Shown piece by piece: positions 17,115 through 25,570 of a stretch of 64,000 bases of DNA. Origin of the DNA: Desulfosoma caldarium (lineage in GTDB: Bacteria; Desulfobacterota; Syntrophobacteria; Syntrophobacterales; DSM-9756); contig NZ_RJVA01000012.1 in NCBI RefSeq assembly GCF_003751385.1, positions 411,145 through 475,144 on the forward strand. The letters are read 5' to 3'. Position 1 is the first letter of the stretch. Every line of letters begins with the position of its first letter. Made by a program: the position numbers and the translations under genes. The notes under the pieces were generated by a model, which saw only the letters and a list, made by a program, of their open reading frames with translations, was not told the DNA's origin and ran no database searches.

Positions 17115-17598
17115 GGGGTGCACACCTCGTGCACAAGAAAAGTTTCACACTTCTAACTGGCGCCCCTATATAGAAGCTAGGTCAGAAACGCAAACATTTT
17201 TTAAGCTTTCAAGGGTTAAGCCTTCGAAAAAACGCTGCCCTGTTTCCTATGGCAACGAAGGAATCGAAACCAACGATGTGTGCCTGGCGCGGGTCCGTTC
17301 GGCGATCTTGACGACGCTTGTTCTTGGAATTAGGATGCTTCATGTTAAGGGTTCCGAACGAATTCGGAATTCTTGGGCTGAAGCCCAAAGTTGTAGGTTC
17401 AAAAGCATTGGTCGCACTCTTGGAAAGCGGTCACGAAGGCCGGCGTCTGGTGGTGGACGTTCGGCCTTTTGTGTTACGGGCAAGGACTCGCCCCACAACG
17501 TCGCGCCAACGGAGCTTCGAACAGGAATTGTTCGTCTCAGGTCTAACATGGGTCAATGATCGAAATCTCGGCCGAAAGTGGACGAAAGGGGGAAAGCG
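17115..17598. other. Non-coding stretch upstream of the nickel/cobalt uptake genes
   Basis: These 484 bases lie between the divergent sensor kinase and the nickel/cobalt cluster. I see no convincing gene. A 7-bp inverted repeat, TTCCGAA-cgaa-TTCGGAA at 17352-17369, could be an operator. No NikR-type GTATGA/TCATAC pair or riboswitch was recognised. Confidence 0.35.
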
Positions 17599-17952
17599 AT
17601 GCTTACGGCACAACGGAATTCAAGGCTTGAAACGATCCTGGCCGCCTGCTGTATCTTGATAGCCCTGACCGCATGCCTGCCGGTTGTTGCCTGGGGGCAT
17701 AAGGTCAACCTTTTTGCCTACGCGGAGGGCGGAACCGTGTATGTGGAAAGCTACTTTCCCGACGGATCCCCTGTTGTCAAGGGAAAACTTCGCGTCACGG
17801 ATGCCAAGGGCACTCAGGTCTTTGAAGGAACCACAGATGCTCAAGGCAAGGCCCAATTCGCCGTGCCGTCGGAAAAATCGGACCTTACCCTCGAACTCAA
17901 CGCCTCCATGGGTCATCGAGCGGTGTTTACGCTGAAGAAAACCGAGATGTGA
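17599..17952 (+). CDS. Exported nickel/cobalt-uptake accessory protein (NikL/NikK-like)
   Basis: The 117-residue protein has a cleavable N-terminal signal segment (LAACCILIALTACLPVVAWG) followed by a single beta-rich carboxypeptidase-regulatory-like domain beginning HKVNLFAYAEG and ending with ELNASMGHRAVFTL. Proteins of this kind accompany CbiM in nickel and cobalt ECF transporters and are thought to act on the periplasmic side, where the N-terminal His after processing could help bind metal. The start is ATG 17599 behind AGGGGG. It lies ten bases before the next small gene. Confidence 0.65.
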   Translation: MLTAQRNSRLETILAACCILIALTACLPVVAWGHKVNLFAYAEGGTVYVESYFPDGSPVVKGKLRVTDAKGTQVFEGTTDAQGKAQFAVPSEKSDLTLELNASMGHRAVFTLKKTEM

Positions 17953-17962
17953 GGGGACGGTG

Positions 17963-18319
17963 ATGGCAAAAGGCCTACTTGGATTGGTTATCCTCTGTTT
18001 TGGCCTGGCAGGGGCAATGACCTATGGCCAGCAGTCGGCCACGGCCGGTTTGGAGGCTCAGGAGATAAAGCCCGCGGATCCTTCCGAGAATGCCTCGCAA
18101 GCACAGGATGTGATTCAGCTCCTTCATGCGCTGCAGGCGCAACAAAGGGAAATGAGCCAGGAATTGCGCGCCATGAAAAGGGAGATGGCCGCCCTGAAGG
18201 CGGCCATGCAGGAGCCGGACTTCAAGGACATTCTTGGGGGGATCGGCTATATTTTGGGCATTTTCGGCGTCGCTTACTATATGCAGGCGCGCAGGTTACG
18301 TCATTCCAGAACCTCCTAG
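17963..18319 (+). CDS. Small exported coiled-coil membrane protein, NikL-like
   Basis: The 118-residue protein has a signal segment (LLGLVILCFGLAGAMTYG), a Gln/Glu-rich coiled coil (roughly 50-80), and a C-terminal membrane helix containing FKDILGGIGYILGIFGVAYY. The DIxGGIGYIxG motif is typical of small membrane partners of nickel-type CbiM transporters, as I recall that family. It is ten bases after the previous gene and presumably co-transcribed; a GTG one codon earlier is an alternative start. Confidence 0.6.
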   Translation: MAKGLLGLVILCFGLAGAMTYGQQSATAGLEAQEIKPADPSENASQAQDVIQLLHALQAQQREMSQELRAMKREMAALKAAMQEPDFKDILGGIGYILGIFGVAYYMQARRLRHSRTS

Positions 18320-18370
18320 GACCTTCACCAAAGGGTAGGAGGGAATTGAAACGTGTGGAGCCATTATGGA

Positions 18371-18388
18371 CTCCCGCTTTCGCGGGAG
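18371..18388. repeat. REP-like hairpin, copy 1
   Basis: A perfect palindrome CTCCCGC-TTTC-GCGGGAG inside GGACT...AGTGACC. The flanks and tetraloop match the copy at 18439-18456, and related copies occur near 31.8 kb. Confidence 0.7.
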
Positions 18389-18438
18389 TGACCATGCGCA
18401 AGGTCTAAGAATCCGGCTGGTCTCGCGTGGCGTGTGGA

Positions 18439-18456
18439 CTCGCGCTTTCGCGCGAG
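18439..18456. repeat. REP-like hairpin, copy 2 with compensating stem change
   Basis: CTCGCGC-TTTC-GCGCGAG in the same GGACT...AGTG context. Relative to copy 1 one C:G stem pair is flipped to G:C, keeping the stem intact. Confidence 0.7.
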
Positions 18457-18780
18457 TGGCGGGATCCAACGTCTAAGGTCATGGATCTCGTAAGAGCGGC
18501 GCACACCAGCAGCAAAACCTGGAGGAGCGGCGCACGCCGCGATAGGAGTTTTCTCTTAAATCTATCAGGCAGGCGCCCAAGCACAGCGTGGGGCCGCATG
18601 GCAGCTTCACGAAATGCCAAAACGGTTCCCCAGAGGAAGGCATTTCGAGCGACCTTTCAGCATCGGGGTATGCGGGCCGACTGTGAATCACAATGAAGCT
18701 TTTGCGAAGGAGACGTTTTCGAGCGCTCTTTCGGAGCACGTTTCAGCAGGCGGCCTGCCGAAAAGGAAAGGATTTGCCTT

Positions 18781-19398
18781 ATGCATCTTTCCGACGGTGT
18801 TCTTCCCACGGCCGTGGCGGTGGGATCCTTTGTGGCGTCGGGGTTGTGCGTCGCTGTGAGTCTCAAGAAAACCGACCCGGACAATTTACCCAAGATTGCC
18901 GTGATGACGTCGGCCTTCTTTGTGGCTTCCCTCATTCATGTACCTCTTGGCCCCACCAGTGTGCATCTCTTGCTTCCCGGTCTGGTGGGAATCCTTACGG
19001 GTTGGAGCGCGTTCTTGTCCATTTTCTTGGGATTGGTCCTGCAGTCACTGCTGTTTCAATTCGGAGGGCTCACCGCCTTGGGGGCCAATGGCCTCATGAT
19101 GGGCTTGCCGGCCTGGTGTGCTGCATGGTTGTATCGGCGCGCGTCAGGCCGCCAAGGCAAGGGAATGCCCGTGGTAGCGGCATTGGCTTCCGGCACGGCC
19201 GTGGCTCTGGCTGCCCTGATTCTCGCCGCTTTATTGGCAACGGGGGGTGAAGACTTTTTCGGTGTGGCCAAGATTGCCATACTGGCCCACGTGCCGGTTC
19301 TTGTGGTGGAAGGGGTGGTCTCGGCCTTTGTGGTCGGTTTTCTTCAAAAGGTGAAGCCGGAGCTTTTGTGGGCGCCCATGGAGCGGAGGGGCGCGTGA
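18781..19398 (+). CDS. cbiM: Energy-coupling-factor nickel/cobalt transporter substrate-specific protein CbiM
   Basis: The 205-residue protein is the metal-binding membrane component of an ECF transporter. It starts MHLSDG; in this family the N-terminal Met and His2 help form the Ni/Co site, which fixes the start at the ATG behind GGAAAGG. It has about six hydrophobic segments. A GTGA overlap joins it to cbiQ. The small exported partners upstream favour nickel over cobalt, but the sequence does not settle this. Confidence 0.9.
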   Translation: MHLSDGVLPTAVAVGSFVASGLCVAVSLKKTDPDNLPKIAVMTSAFFVASLIHVPLGPTSVHLLLPGLVGILTGWSAFLSIFLGLVLQSLLFQFGGLTALGANGLMMGLPAWCAAWLYRRASGRQGKGMPVVAALASGTAVALAALILAALLATGGEDFFGVAKIAILAHVPVLVVEGVVSAFVVGFLQKVKPELLWAPMERRGA

Positions 19399-20324
19399 AC
19401 ACGGTGGTCCTTCCCTGGGAATGGCTAGGGGCGGGATTGGGCGGAATGGCCGCAATCCTTGCGGCTTTCTGGTTCTTCAGGCATGTGGCTCGGGTAAAAA
19501 AGGCGTCGATGCGGGAGCATTCGCCGGCATCGGAACTGGACACGCCTTTGCCCGAACTGGACGCAGACGAGGCCCGCCGGTCCCTTTTTCATCGCTGGGA
19601 TCCGCGTGTCAAGATTCTTTCCCTGACCCTTTTCGCATTCATCGCCGTTTCTGTCCACCGGTGGACCAGTGTCTTCATGGGCTTGGTCATCGCCGTGGTG
19701 TCCGTCCTTGTGGCACGCACGCCCTGGCGCTGGGCGGCGCAGCGCCTTGGCGCCATCAGCGGTTTTGTGCTCATGCTTCTCGTGATCATGCCCTTGACGG
19801 TGCCCTTTCGCGAAGGGGATGGGCGGCTCGTCATCGAGGGCGTCTCTTACGTCGCCTTGAATCTTCGAGGTCTGGAATTGGCCGCGCGCATTGGGGCCAA
19901 GGCCGTGATCGTCGCCTTGATCATGGAACCCATGCTGAGGACTTCACCATTTTCGGTGACCATGGCGGCCGTGCACAGGTTGGGTGTCCCTGTGACCTTG
20001 TGCCAGATGCTTCTTCTAATGTATCGATACGTGTTCGTGTTTCGGCATGAAATGCAGCGCATGTGGATTGGCATGACGGTCCGTGGATTTCGCAGTCGTA
20101 CGGGGCGGTACACTCTGCACGACCTCAGTTGTTTTGTGGGCATGCTCTTTGTCCGCAGCATGGAACGCACGCAGAGGGTCTATGAAGCCATGCTATGCCG
20201 GGGATATCGTGGCGTGTTTCCGTCCACGGTGCGGTTTGCGCTCACCCCTGCGGATTGGGCATGGGGGTCGGCATGGGCTGTGGCGTCTTTGGGCGTGCTT
20301 GCGGCCGACCGCTGGCCTGGGTAG
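19395..20324 (+). CDS. cbiQ: ECF transporter transmembrane protein CbiQ with extra N-terminal membrane helix
   Basis: The 309-residue protein is the T component that couples the ATPase to CbiM. The CbiQ core starts near residue 65 (HRWDPRVKILSL) and includes the AMLCRGYRG-type coupling motif near the C-terminus. In front of it lies an additional membrane helix (EWLGAGLGGMAAILAAFWFF) and a charged linker, about 60 residues that most CbiQ proteins lack; it may stand in for a CbiN/NikN-like element. Translation starts at GTG 19395, overlapping the cbiM stop, behind GGAGGGG. Confidence 0.85.
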   Translation: MNTVVLPWEWLGAGLGGMAAILAAFWFFRHVARVKKASMREHSPASELDTPLPELDADEARRSLFHRWDPRVKILSLTLFAFIAVSVHRWTSVFMGLVIAVVSVLVARTPWRWAAQRLGAISGFVLMLLVIMPLTVPFREGDGRLVIEGVSYVALNLRGLELAARIGAKAVIVALIMEPMLRTSPFSVTMAAVHRLGVPVTLCQMLLLMYRYVFVFRHEMQRMWIGMTVRGFRSRTGRYTLHDLSCFVGMLFVRSMERTQRVYEAMLCRGYRGVFPSTVRFALTPADWAWGSAWAVASLGVLAADRWPG

Positions 20325-20530
20325 CCCTCTATCCGATATAGCAACGAATCGGCACGTCCTGATTTGGTGACCATGGCGCTCGAAGGGAAAATCATTCACC
20401 AATGGCTCGTTATCACAGGGGCGACGATCCCACGCCCATGAGCCCCAAGGCCATTTTTTCGAGAACCTGCCGAATGGGAACCCCGGTTTTTTTCATGGAC
20501 TCTTCACGCGGCGCCCTTTGAGGTTCTAAT
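20325..20530. other. cbiQ-cbiO spacer
   Basis: About 206 bases with no convincing gene. A 27-codon minus-strand frame is present but unsupported. The cbiO start has GAGG ten bases upstream. Confidence 0.3.
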
Positions 20531-22249
20531 ATGCACTGGCAAGCAGCTCCGATTCCCGTAAAACCCCTTGCGCCATCGGTCCTTTTTCACCTTGAGAACG
20601 TTTCCTACACGTATCCGAACGGTCAAGAGGCCTTGCGCGGCGTCTCTTTGAGCTTCGGCCATGGGGAAAAAATTGCCCTGGTTGGCCAGAACGGATCGGG
20701 CAAAACCACTCTGGCCAGAATGCTCTGCGGCCTCATCAGCCCCACGCAGGGGCGTGTGTGGTTTGAAGGCCGACCCGTAATGAAAGAGGATCTGGCCCAT
20801 CTGCGGCGCCACGTGGGCCTGCTCTTTCAGGACCCGGACGATCATCTCTTTTGCACACGCCTGGCGGACGATGTGGCCTTTGGGCCCCTCAATGCGGGTG
20901 TCCCGACGGAACGGACCGCGGCCATCGTCTCCCAAATGCTGGCCCTGATGGACTTAAGCCCTTATGCCGCCAAGGCACCTCACCATTTGAGCTACGGCCA
21001 GCGAAAACGGGCGGCTCTGGCCGCGATTCTGGCCTGCGACCCCTCGGTGCTCATTCTCGACGAACCCACGGCCAACCTGGATTCCAAGAACACGGAAAAG
21101 CTTCTGGAAGCTCTTCATCGCTTCTCGGGAACGCTCATTTGTATCAGCCACGACCTCATGTTTCTTTACGGGTTCTGTGATCGGGCTGTCGTGCTTCACC
21201 GTGGAAGCCTGCATCACGACATGGATTTTCATGACTTCATCGCCCACCGCGCTTCCCTCAAGGAACATGGACTGGATTTCAGTTTCCGCGTCCAGTGCTG
21301 CCGCCATGGGCACGAAGGCGCCTTGGCCCACGACCATGACTCATTGGATCATCACTCCGATGACTCAAGAAGCGCCGTGGTAAGAAAAGAACCCCAATCG
21401 CATGGCCTATCAGGAGCCGGCTCACGGCAAGCCGTGCCGCCATTCTGTGTCATGGACCGGGCGGCAGGCGTCGACCACGTTCCGCTTCTGGAACTGCACG
21501 ACTATTCGTACCGCTATCCCGATGGCACGTGGGGACTTCGAAAGGTTTCTTTGAAGGTGCACGACGGCGAGCGCATCGCGCTTCTCGGAGAAAACGGCGC
21601 GGGAAAATCCACCCTGGCGTCGGTGCTTCTGGGGATTCGCACCGGAAGGGGTCTTTATCGTTTTCAGGGCCAACGCGTGGACAAGCGCGTCAAAAAGCAC
21701 TTATGGCGTTCCGTGGGCATGGTCTTTCAGGACTCCATGGACCAGATGGTTTCTGCCAGTGTATGGGACGAGGTGGCTTTCGGGCTGAAATATTTGGGCG
21801 TAAAAGACCCGGAACTGGGGCGCCGCGTTCGGTCGGCACTGGATCTGGTCGGCCTAAAAGGCCTGGAGCATCGAGTGCCACACCAGCTCAGTGCGGGGGA
21901 GCGCAAGCGATTGTCTCTTGCCGCCGTGTTGGCCATGGAACCTCGCGTGCTCATTTTGGATGAACCGACGGCCAACCTGGATCCGGAAAGCGAAAAACGG
22001 CTTCTTGAAATCCTGGATGAGCTGGCAACGACCCTGATCCTCATCAGTCACGACATCTGCTTTGTCTCCTCCCTCACCGACCGCATCCTGCTCCTTCATG
22101 AGGGCTGTTTGGTGCAGGACCTTTCCACGGAAAATTTCCTCATGGACGACGGACTGCAATCGCGTTATGGATTAGACGTGACGTACCACAATCGATGCTG
22201 CCGGCAGATTCTGGCCATGCGTGATCTTGAGCACCATGAGCATGGGTGA
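20531..22249 (+). CDS. cbiO: Double ATPase of the nickel/cobalt ECF transporter with Cys/His-rich tails
   Basis: The 572-residue protein contains two complete ABC ATPase halves in one chain. Half one has GQNGSGKTT, signature LSYGQRKR and LILDEPTANLD; half two has GENGAGKST, LSAGERKR and the same Walker B. ECF transporters normally use two separate or identical ATPase chains, so this is a fused A-A' unit. After each half there is a Cys-Cys followed by a His cluster: the linker at about 256-278 reads CCRHGHEGALAHDHDSL and continues DHHSDD, and the C-terminus has CCRQIL and ends EHHEHG. Such tails are likely Ni/Co ligands, possibly sensing cytoplasmic metal. Confidence 0.9.
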   Translation: MHWQAAPIPVKPLAPSVLFHLENVSYTYPNGQEALRGVSLSFGHGEKIALVGQNGSGKTTLARMLCGLISPTQGRVWFEGRPVMKEDLAHLRRHVGLLFQDPDDHLFCTRLADDVAFGPLNAGVPTERTAAIVSQMLALMDLSPYAAKAPHHLSYGQRKRAALAAILACDPSVLILDEPTANLDSKNTEKLLEALHRFSGTLICISHDLMFLYGFCDRAVVLHRGSLHHDMDFHDFIAHRASLKEHGLDFSFRVQCCRHGHEGALAHDHDSLDHHSDDSRSAVVRKEPQSHGLSGAGSRQAVPPFCVMDRAAGVDHVPLLELHDYSYRYPDGTWGLRKVSLKVHDGERIALLGENGAGKSTLASVLLGIRTGRGLYRFQGQRVDKRVKKHLWRSVGMVFQDSMDQMVSASVWDEVAFGLKYLGVKDPELGRRVRSALDLVGLKGLEHRVPHQLSAGERKRLSLAAVLAMEPRVLILDEPTANLDPESEKRLLEILDELATTLILISHDICFVSSLTDRILLLHEGCLVQDLSTENFLMDDGLQSRYGLDVTYHNRCCRQILAMRDLEHHEHG

Positions 22250-22260
22250 AGGAATGCGCG

Positions 22261-23199
22261 ATGGACGAAAAACGCCAAGGAATGCTTTGGGCGGCCTTTG
22301 CCGCCGATGCTTTGGCCTTAGGAGCCCATTGGATCTACGATCCCAAAGCGATTCAAGAGCGCTTCGGGCGCTTGGAACGCTACGTGACGCCGGGACCGAA
22401 TTCCTACCATCCCGGAAAGTCGGCAGGAGACTTCACCCACTACGGCGATCAGATGCTGGTGCTTCTGGAATCCGTCGCTGCCTGCCGGGCTCGCTTTGAC
22501 CTTCAGGATTTTGCCTCCCGATGGCGAAAACTTTTCGCAAACTACACAGGCTATGTGGACAAGGCCACCAAGGGCACCCTGCAGCGCTTCGCCGAAGGAT
22601 ACGGGCCGGAGGCGTCCGGGTCGGCATCGACGGATTTGGCCGGAGCGGCTCGCATAGGGCCGATCCTCTATGCCATGCCAGACGATCCCCAAGCGTGCGT
22701 GGCCGCAGCGCGAGCCCAAACGGCCATGACCCACAATAACGCCATGGTGGTCGAGGCCGCGGCCTACTGGACGGTGGTCACCCAAGAGGTGCTTGTGGGA
22801 AAGCACCCGCAAGACGCTTTGGAAAGCGCCTTGCAAAAGCTTTCTCTGCCGGAGCTTTTTGCATCATGGGTGCGGCACGGCCTGGAAAGCGCATCCATGG
22901 AAACGGAAGCCGCCGTTTTGGATTTCGGGCAAAGCTGTGCTGTGGACGGAGCCCTTCCGTCCGTGGTGCATTGCATCGCCCGATATGCCGAAGATCTGCG
23001 CGAGGGACTCATTCAGAACGTTATGGTCGGTGGGGATTCCGCCGGCCGAGGCCTTTTGGTGGGCATGGTGCTGGGAGCGCATCACGGGCTTCGGGCCATT
23101 CCTCAAGAATGGATCGAAGCGCTTCGCGCGGGACCTAAAATCCGCACGCTGATGGAACAGATCGATGGCGCACGAATCCAAGAAACCCTGCGATCATGA
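22261..23199 (+). CDS. ADP-ribosylglycohydrolase family protein
   Basis: The 312-residue protein belongs to the DraG/ARH family, which removes ADP-ribose from proteins or small molecules using paired metal ions. Family features include AAFAADALALGAHWIYD near the start and MTHNNAMVVEAAA. The usual TDDT and GGDTDT metal motifs read FTHYGDQM and GGDSAGRG, so at least one metal-binding Asp seems missing. ATG 22261 is chosen for its GAAGGA site seven bases upstream; a GTG at 22246 would overlap the cbiO stop. It directly follows cbiO and may be co-transcribed. The substrate is unknown. Confidence 0.75.
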   Translation: MDEKRQGMLWAAFAADALALGAHWIYDPKAIQERFGRLERYVTPGPNSYHPGKSAGDFTHYGDQMLVLLESVAACRARFDLQDFASRWRKLFANYTGYVDKATKGTLQRFAEGYGPEASGSASTDLAGAARIGPILYAMPDDPQACVAAARAQTAMTHNNAMVVEAAAYWTVVTQEVLVGKHPQDALESALQKLSLPELFASWVRHGLESASMETEAAVLDFGQSCAVDGALPSVVHCIARYAEDLREGLIQNVMVGGDSAGRGLLVGMVLGAHHGLRAIPQEWIEALRAGPKIRTLMEQIDGARIQETLRS

Positions 23200-23226
23200 C
23201 TGAAACATCTGATACGGAGAGGATCC

Positions 23227-23592
23227 ATGACGCGTGAAGGCGATGTGGTGCTTGTTCATATCGAAGGAAAACCGGCGTTTTTTGCTCGCATTGAAAACAT
23301 AGCGCCGGATCCCAAACCGGACTGGTGGCAGGTGAAGATGCTGGTGCTTCAAGTGCCGCTGATCACCGTGACCTGGATTCTTCGAGAAGCCTATATCAAC
23401 GGCGAAGAATTCACCATGGGCGGACATCCCATGCGCCTGGTGAAAGTGGAAGCCCCTGCTGAAGACGCCTCCGGCGCCGACCGTGAAGCGCCGGGGCGGA
23501 GCGAAGGCGCCCAGAACCGCCAGGGATCTGCAGAACAGACGACGTCCAACGTGGTTTCGCTTAGGGAACGCAAGCTGAAAAAGAAACCCTGA
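23227..23592 (+). CDS. Conserved hypothetical small protein
   Basis: The 121-residue protein is not recognised. The first 75 residues are well ordered and probably beta-rich (VVLVHIEGKPAFFARIENI, WWQVKMLVLQVP); the last 45 are low-complexity and end in a basic KKKP tail. It follows the glycohydrolase gene by 27 bases in the same direction and is preceded by AGAGGATCC, so it is probably the last gene of that transcript. Confidence 0.6.
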   Translation: MTREGDVVLVHIEGKPAFFARIENIAPDPKPDWWQVKMLVLQVPLITVTWILREAYINGEEFTMGGHPMRLVKVEAPAEDASGADREAPGRSEGAQNRQGSAEQTTSNVVSLRERKLKKKP

Positions 23593-23786
23593 GTCCAGAC
23601 CATGCCGGCCGAATGGATCCTCGTCGCTTCGCTCGCTCTTGTCCTTCGGCAACCTCTCCTGAGAATGCCAACCCTTCTGAAGGGCCTCGGCACAAACACC
23701 AGGAGGCATCACGGACGGCCATAGTCCCATTGACAGAAGAAAACGGAGCGAAACGTCGTTTTCCCTCTCTCGAATCGTCTAGGCAT

Positions 23787-24638
23787 TCAGCTTTGGACGG
23801 GGAGGGTCTCCAGGTCTTCCACTTCTATCACACGGTCCACATTCAAGATGATTTTGACCTTGCCATCCACTTTGGCCATTCCCGAGAAAATCTTACTGTT
23901 TTCCTCATAAAAGACTTCTTCCATCTCTTCGATATGCTCTCCTTGAATGTTCAACACCTCAGAGACGGCATCCACCAGAACCCCAACGGGAATAATCGTG
24001 TTGGCGACTTCAACATCCAAAATGATGATGGCCGCTCTCTCTCCAATCCCTTGGGAATCCACTTGGAGCCTCAAATGCAGATCAACTACGGGAATGATCT
24101 TTCCACGAAGGTTGATGATACCGCGGATATGCGGCGGAGCCTGAGGCAGTGCAGTAATCGGGAGAAGCCCCACAATTTCTTTCACCCTTTGAATGGGAAC
24201 CGCAAAGTCTTGTTTGTTCAGGATGAATACGAGATATTTCCCTGTTCTTTTCTTTATTCGAAGATCCAATTCTTCTGAGTGCTTACGCTCTGTGATGTCC
24301 ACAAGAATCCCGAGGACATATTCCACCTTGCCCTGGTCGTCGCAGACGATCTGGCCCCATTCTTGAATCCAGAGCACGTCCCCTTTCTTCGTCCGAATAC
24401 GATATTGACGACTATAGGTCTTATCCCCTTTAAGAGCCTGAACAAACGCATTTTTCACATGATGTCTGTCTTCCTCAAAAATGATGTCCGTCCACTTGAC
24501 TTGACGAGAAAGAAATTCATCTCGCCGATAACCCGTTAAGACCTCTATCTGCGGGCCGAAAAAGTCTACGGATCCATCGATGTAACCTCTGTAGGCCACA
24601 TTCTGAACCTTGGACGATTTGTCCTCCAATCCCGTCAT
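23787..24638 (-). CDS. PAS-CheW fusion protein
   Basis: The 283-residue protein joins a PAS/PAC sensor domain (about 15-125, with RTKKGDVLWIQEWG and GILVDITERK) to a CheW domain (about 130-275, with YLVFILNKQDFAVPIQRV and GIINLRGKIIPVVDL). CheW couples chemoreceptors to CheA kinase. A PAS domain attached to it could feed redox or ligand information straight into a chemosensory array. No cheA, receptor or other che gene is nearby. The ATG start matches the usual length. Confidence 0.85.
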   Translation of the reverse strand: MTGLEDKSSKVQNVAYRGYIDGSVDFFGPQIEVLTGYRRDEFLSRQVKWTDIIFEEDRHHVKNAFVQALKGDKTYSRQYRIRTKKGDVLWIQEWGQIVCDDQGKVEYVLGILVDITERKHSEELDLRIKKRTGKYLVFILNKQDFAVPIQRVKEIVGLLPITALPQAPPHIRGIINLRGKIIPVVDLHLRLQVDSQGIGERAAIIILDVEVANTIIPVGVLVDAVSEVLNIQGEHIEEMEEVFYEENSKIFSGMAKVDGKVKIILNVDRVIEVEDLETLPVQS

Positions 24639-24895
24639 ATTCAGGCACCTCCCAAGCCTTCAATGTCAGTGTCGTTGGTATCCCTAAACACCTAAGAGCC
24701 CATCAGAAAATGTGTTGGGAATGGGAACGGCCCGACGGGGCCCTTCCTGCGCCAACAGCGCCCCGGCATGGGTCAAGGCCTCGTGGTGTGTCGTCCATTC
24801 AAGGGAGGTGGCCCCACGGCGCAGGCTTTCACTTTCGCGGAATCAGCTTCAGAACAACGGCGGCCATCCCGAATTGCGAGGGGCTAGGGCACTTC

Positions 24896-25558
24896 TCAGG
24901 GCTTTTTTTGATGCCGATGTCTTGGCACCCACCAGTCGTCGTGTCCGTCAAACCACCAAGCAGCGGAGTCGGTTTCCAGAATGACGCGGGCCGCTTGGCG
25001 ACCCAAAGGGGTCTGCAAACGCTCAACGGCATAGCGAATCCATTCGGTGGCATAAGCGTTGCCGAGGTCTTGCTGCTGTTTGAGTTCCAGCAAGAGGTCC
25101 AACTGATCGGCATCGTGGGCCAAACGAGCGGCTTCCGTTTGGCCTGCTCGGTATTCGTCCATGAAAGAGCGCAGTTCCATGCCAAAGGGAAGGCGCCCCG
25201 TAAGATCCCGCACTGCCTTGTCTTCGTGGACGGTGACGTATTGTTTGTTCACGTAGTTCATGTCGCCCGTGCGCGCTTCCGCCATGTCGTGAAACAAGCA
25301 CAGGCACAAGACGCGGTATGGGTCCTCATGACCGCTGAGGCGCGCCAAGGCAAAACCGATGATCGCCACGCGAAAACAGTGGTCGGCGACGGATTCCTTG
25401 CCTGTGCCCAAAAATTGAAACCCGGAACGGGCCGTGCGCTTCAGCATGCCCATCTCGAAAAAGAAATGGGCCACAGCACGAAGATCCGCGGGAGATTGGG
25501 AAGTTTGGTCGAAAGGCTCGACGGTAGGGCCTTGGTCCTTCATGGAATCCATTAACAT
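24896..25558 (-). CDS. HD-domain hydrolase, YfbR/HDDC2-like
   Basis: The 220-residue protein is of the small HD family that includes 5'-deoxynucleotidases. The metal ligands are visible: ADHCFRVA (His), CLFHDMAEARTGD (HD) and a later HDADQLDLLLE (Asp). The start is uncertain: Met1, Met3 and Met6 are all in frame and none has a strong ribosome site. It lies 12 bases after the peptidyl-prolyl isomerase gene and is probably co-transcribed with it. The nucleotide substrate is inferred from the family only. Confidence 0.8.
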   Translation of the reverse strand: MLMDSMKDQGPTVEPFDQTSQSPADLRAVAHFFFEMGMLKRTARSGFQFLGTGKESVADHCFRVAIIGFALARLSGHEDPYRVLCLCLFHDMAEARTGDMNYVNKQYVTVHEDKAVRDLTGRLPFGMELRSFMDEYRAGQTEAARLAHDADQLDLLLELKQQQDLGNAYATEWIRYAVERLQTPLGRQAARVILETDSAAWWFDGHDDWWVPRHRHQKKP

Positions 25559-25570
25559 GCTTTCAAGGCG

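Larger units (their letters stand above)
18320..18780. other. Repeat-bearing gap between accessory genes and cbiM
   Basis: A 461-base gap interrupts the nickel/cobalt gene set. It holds two hairpin repeats (18371-18388 and 18439-18456) and a short duplicated AGCGGCGCAC at about 18493 and 18526. No cobalamin or NiCo riboswitch landmarks were recognised. Confidence 0.4.

Noticed and set aside
18320..18780. Possible cobalamin or NiCo riboswitch upstream of cbiM
   Set aside because: None of the conserved core sequences I know for these riboswitches could be found; the structure here is explained by REP-like hairpins.
20413..20496. 27-codon minus-strand frame in the cbiQ-cbiO spacer
   Set aside because: It has an ATG and a weak GAAGAG site but no family match and no neighbour on that strand, so chance is more likely.
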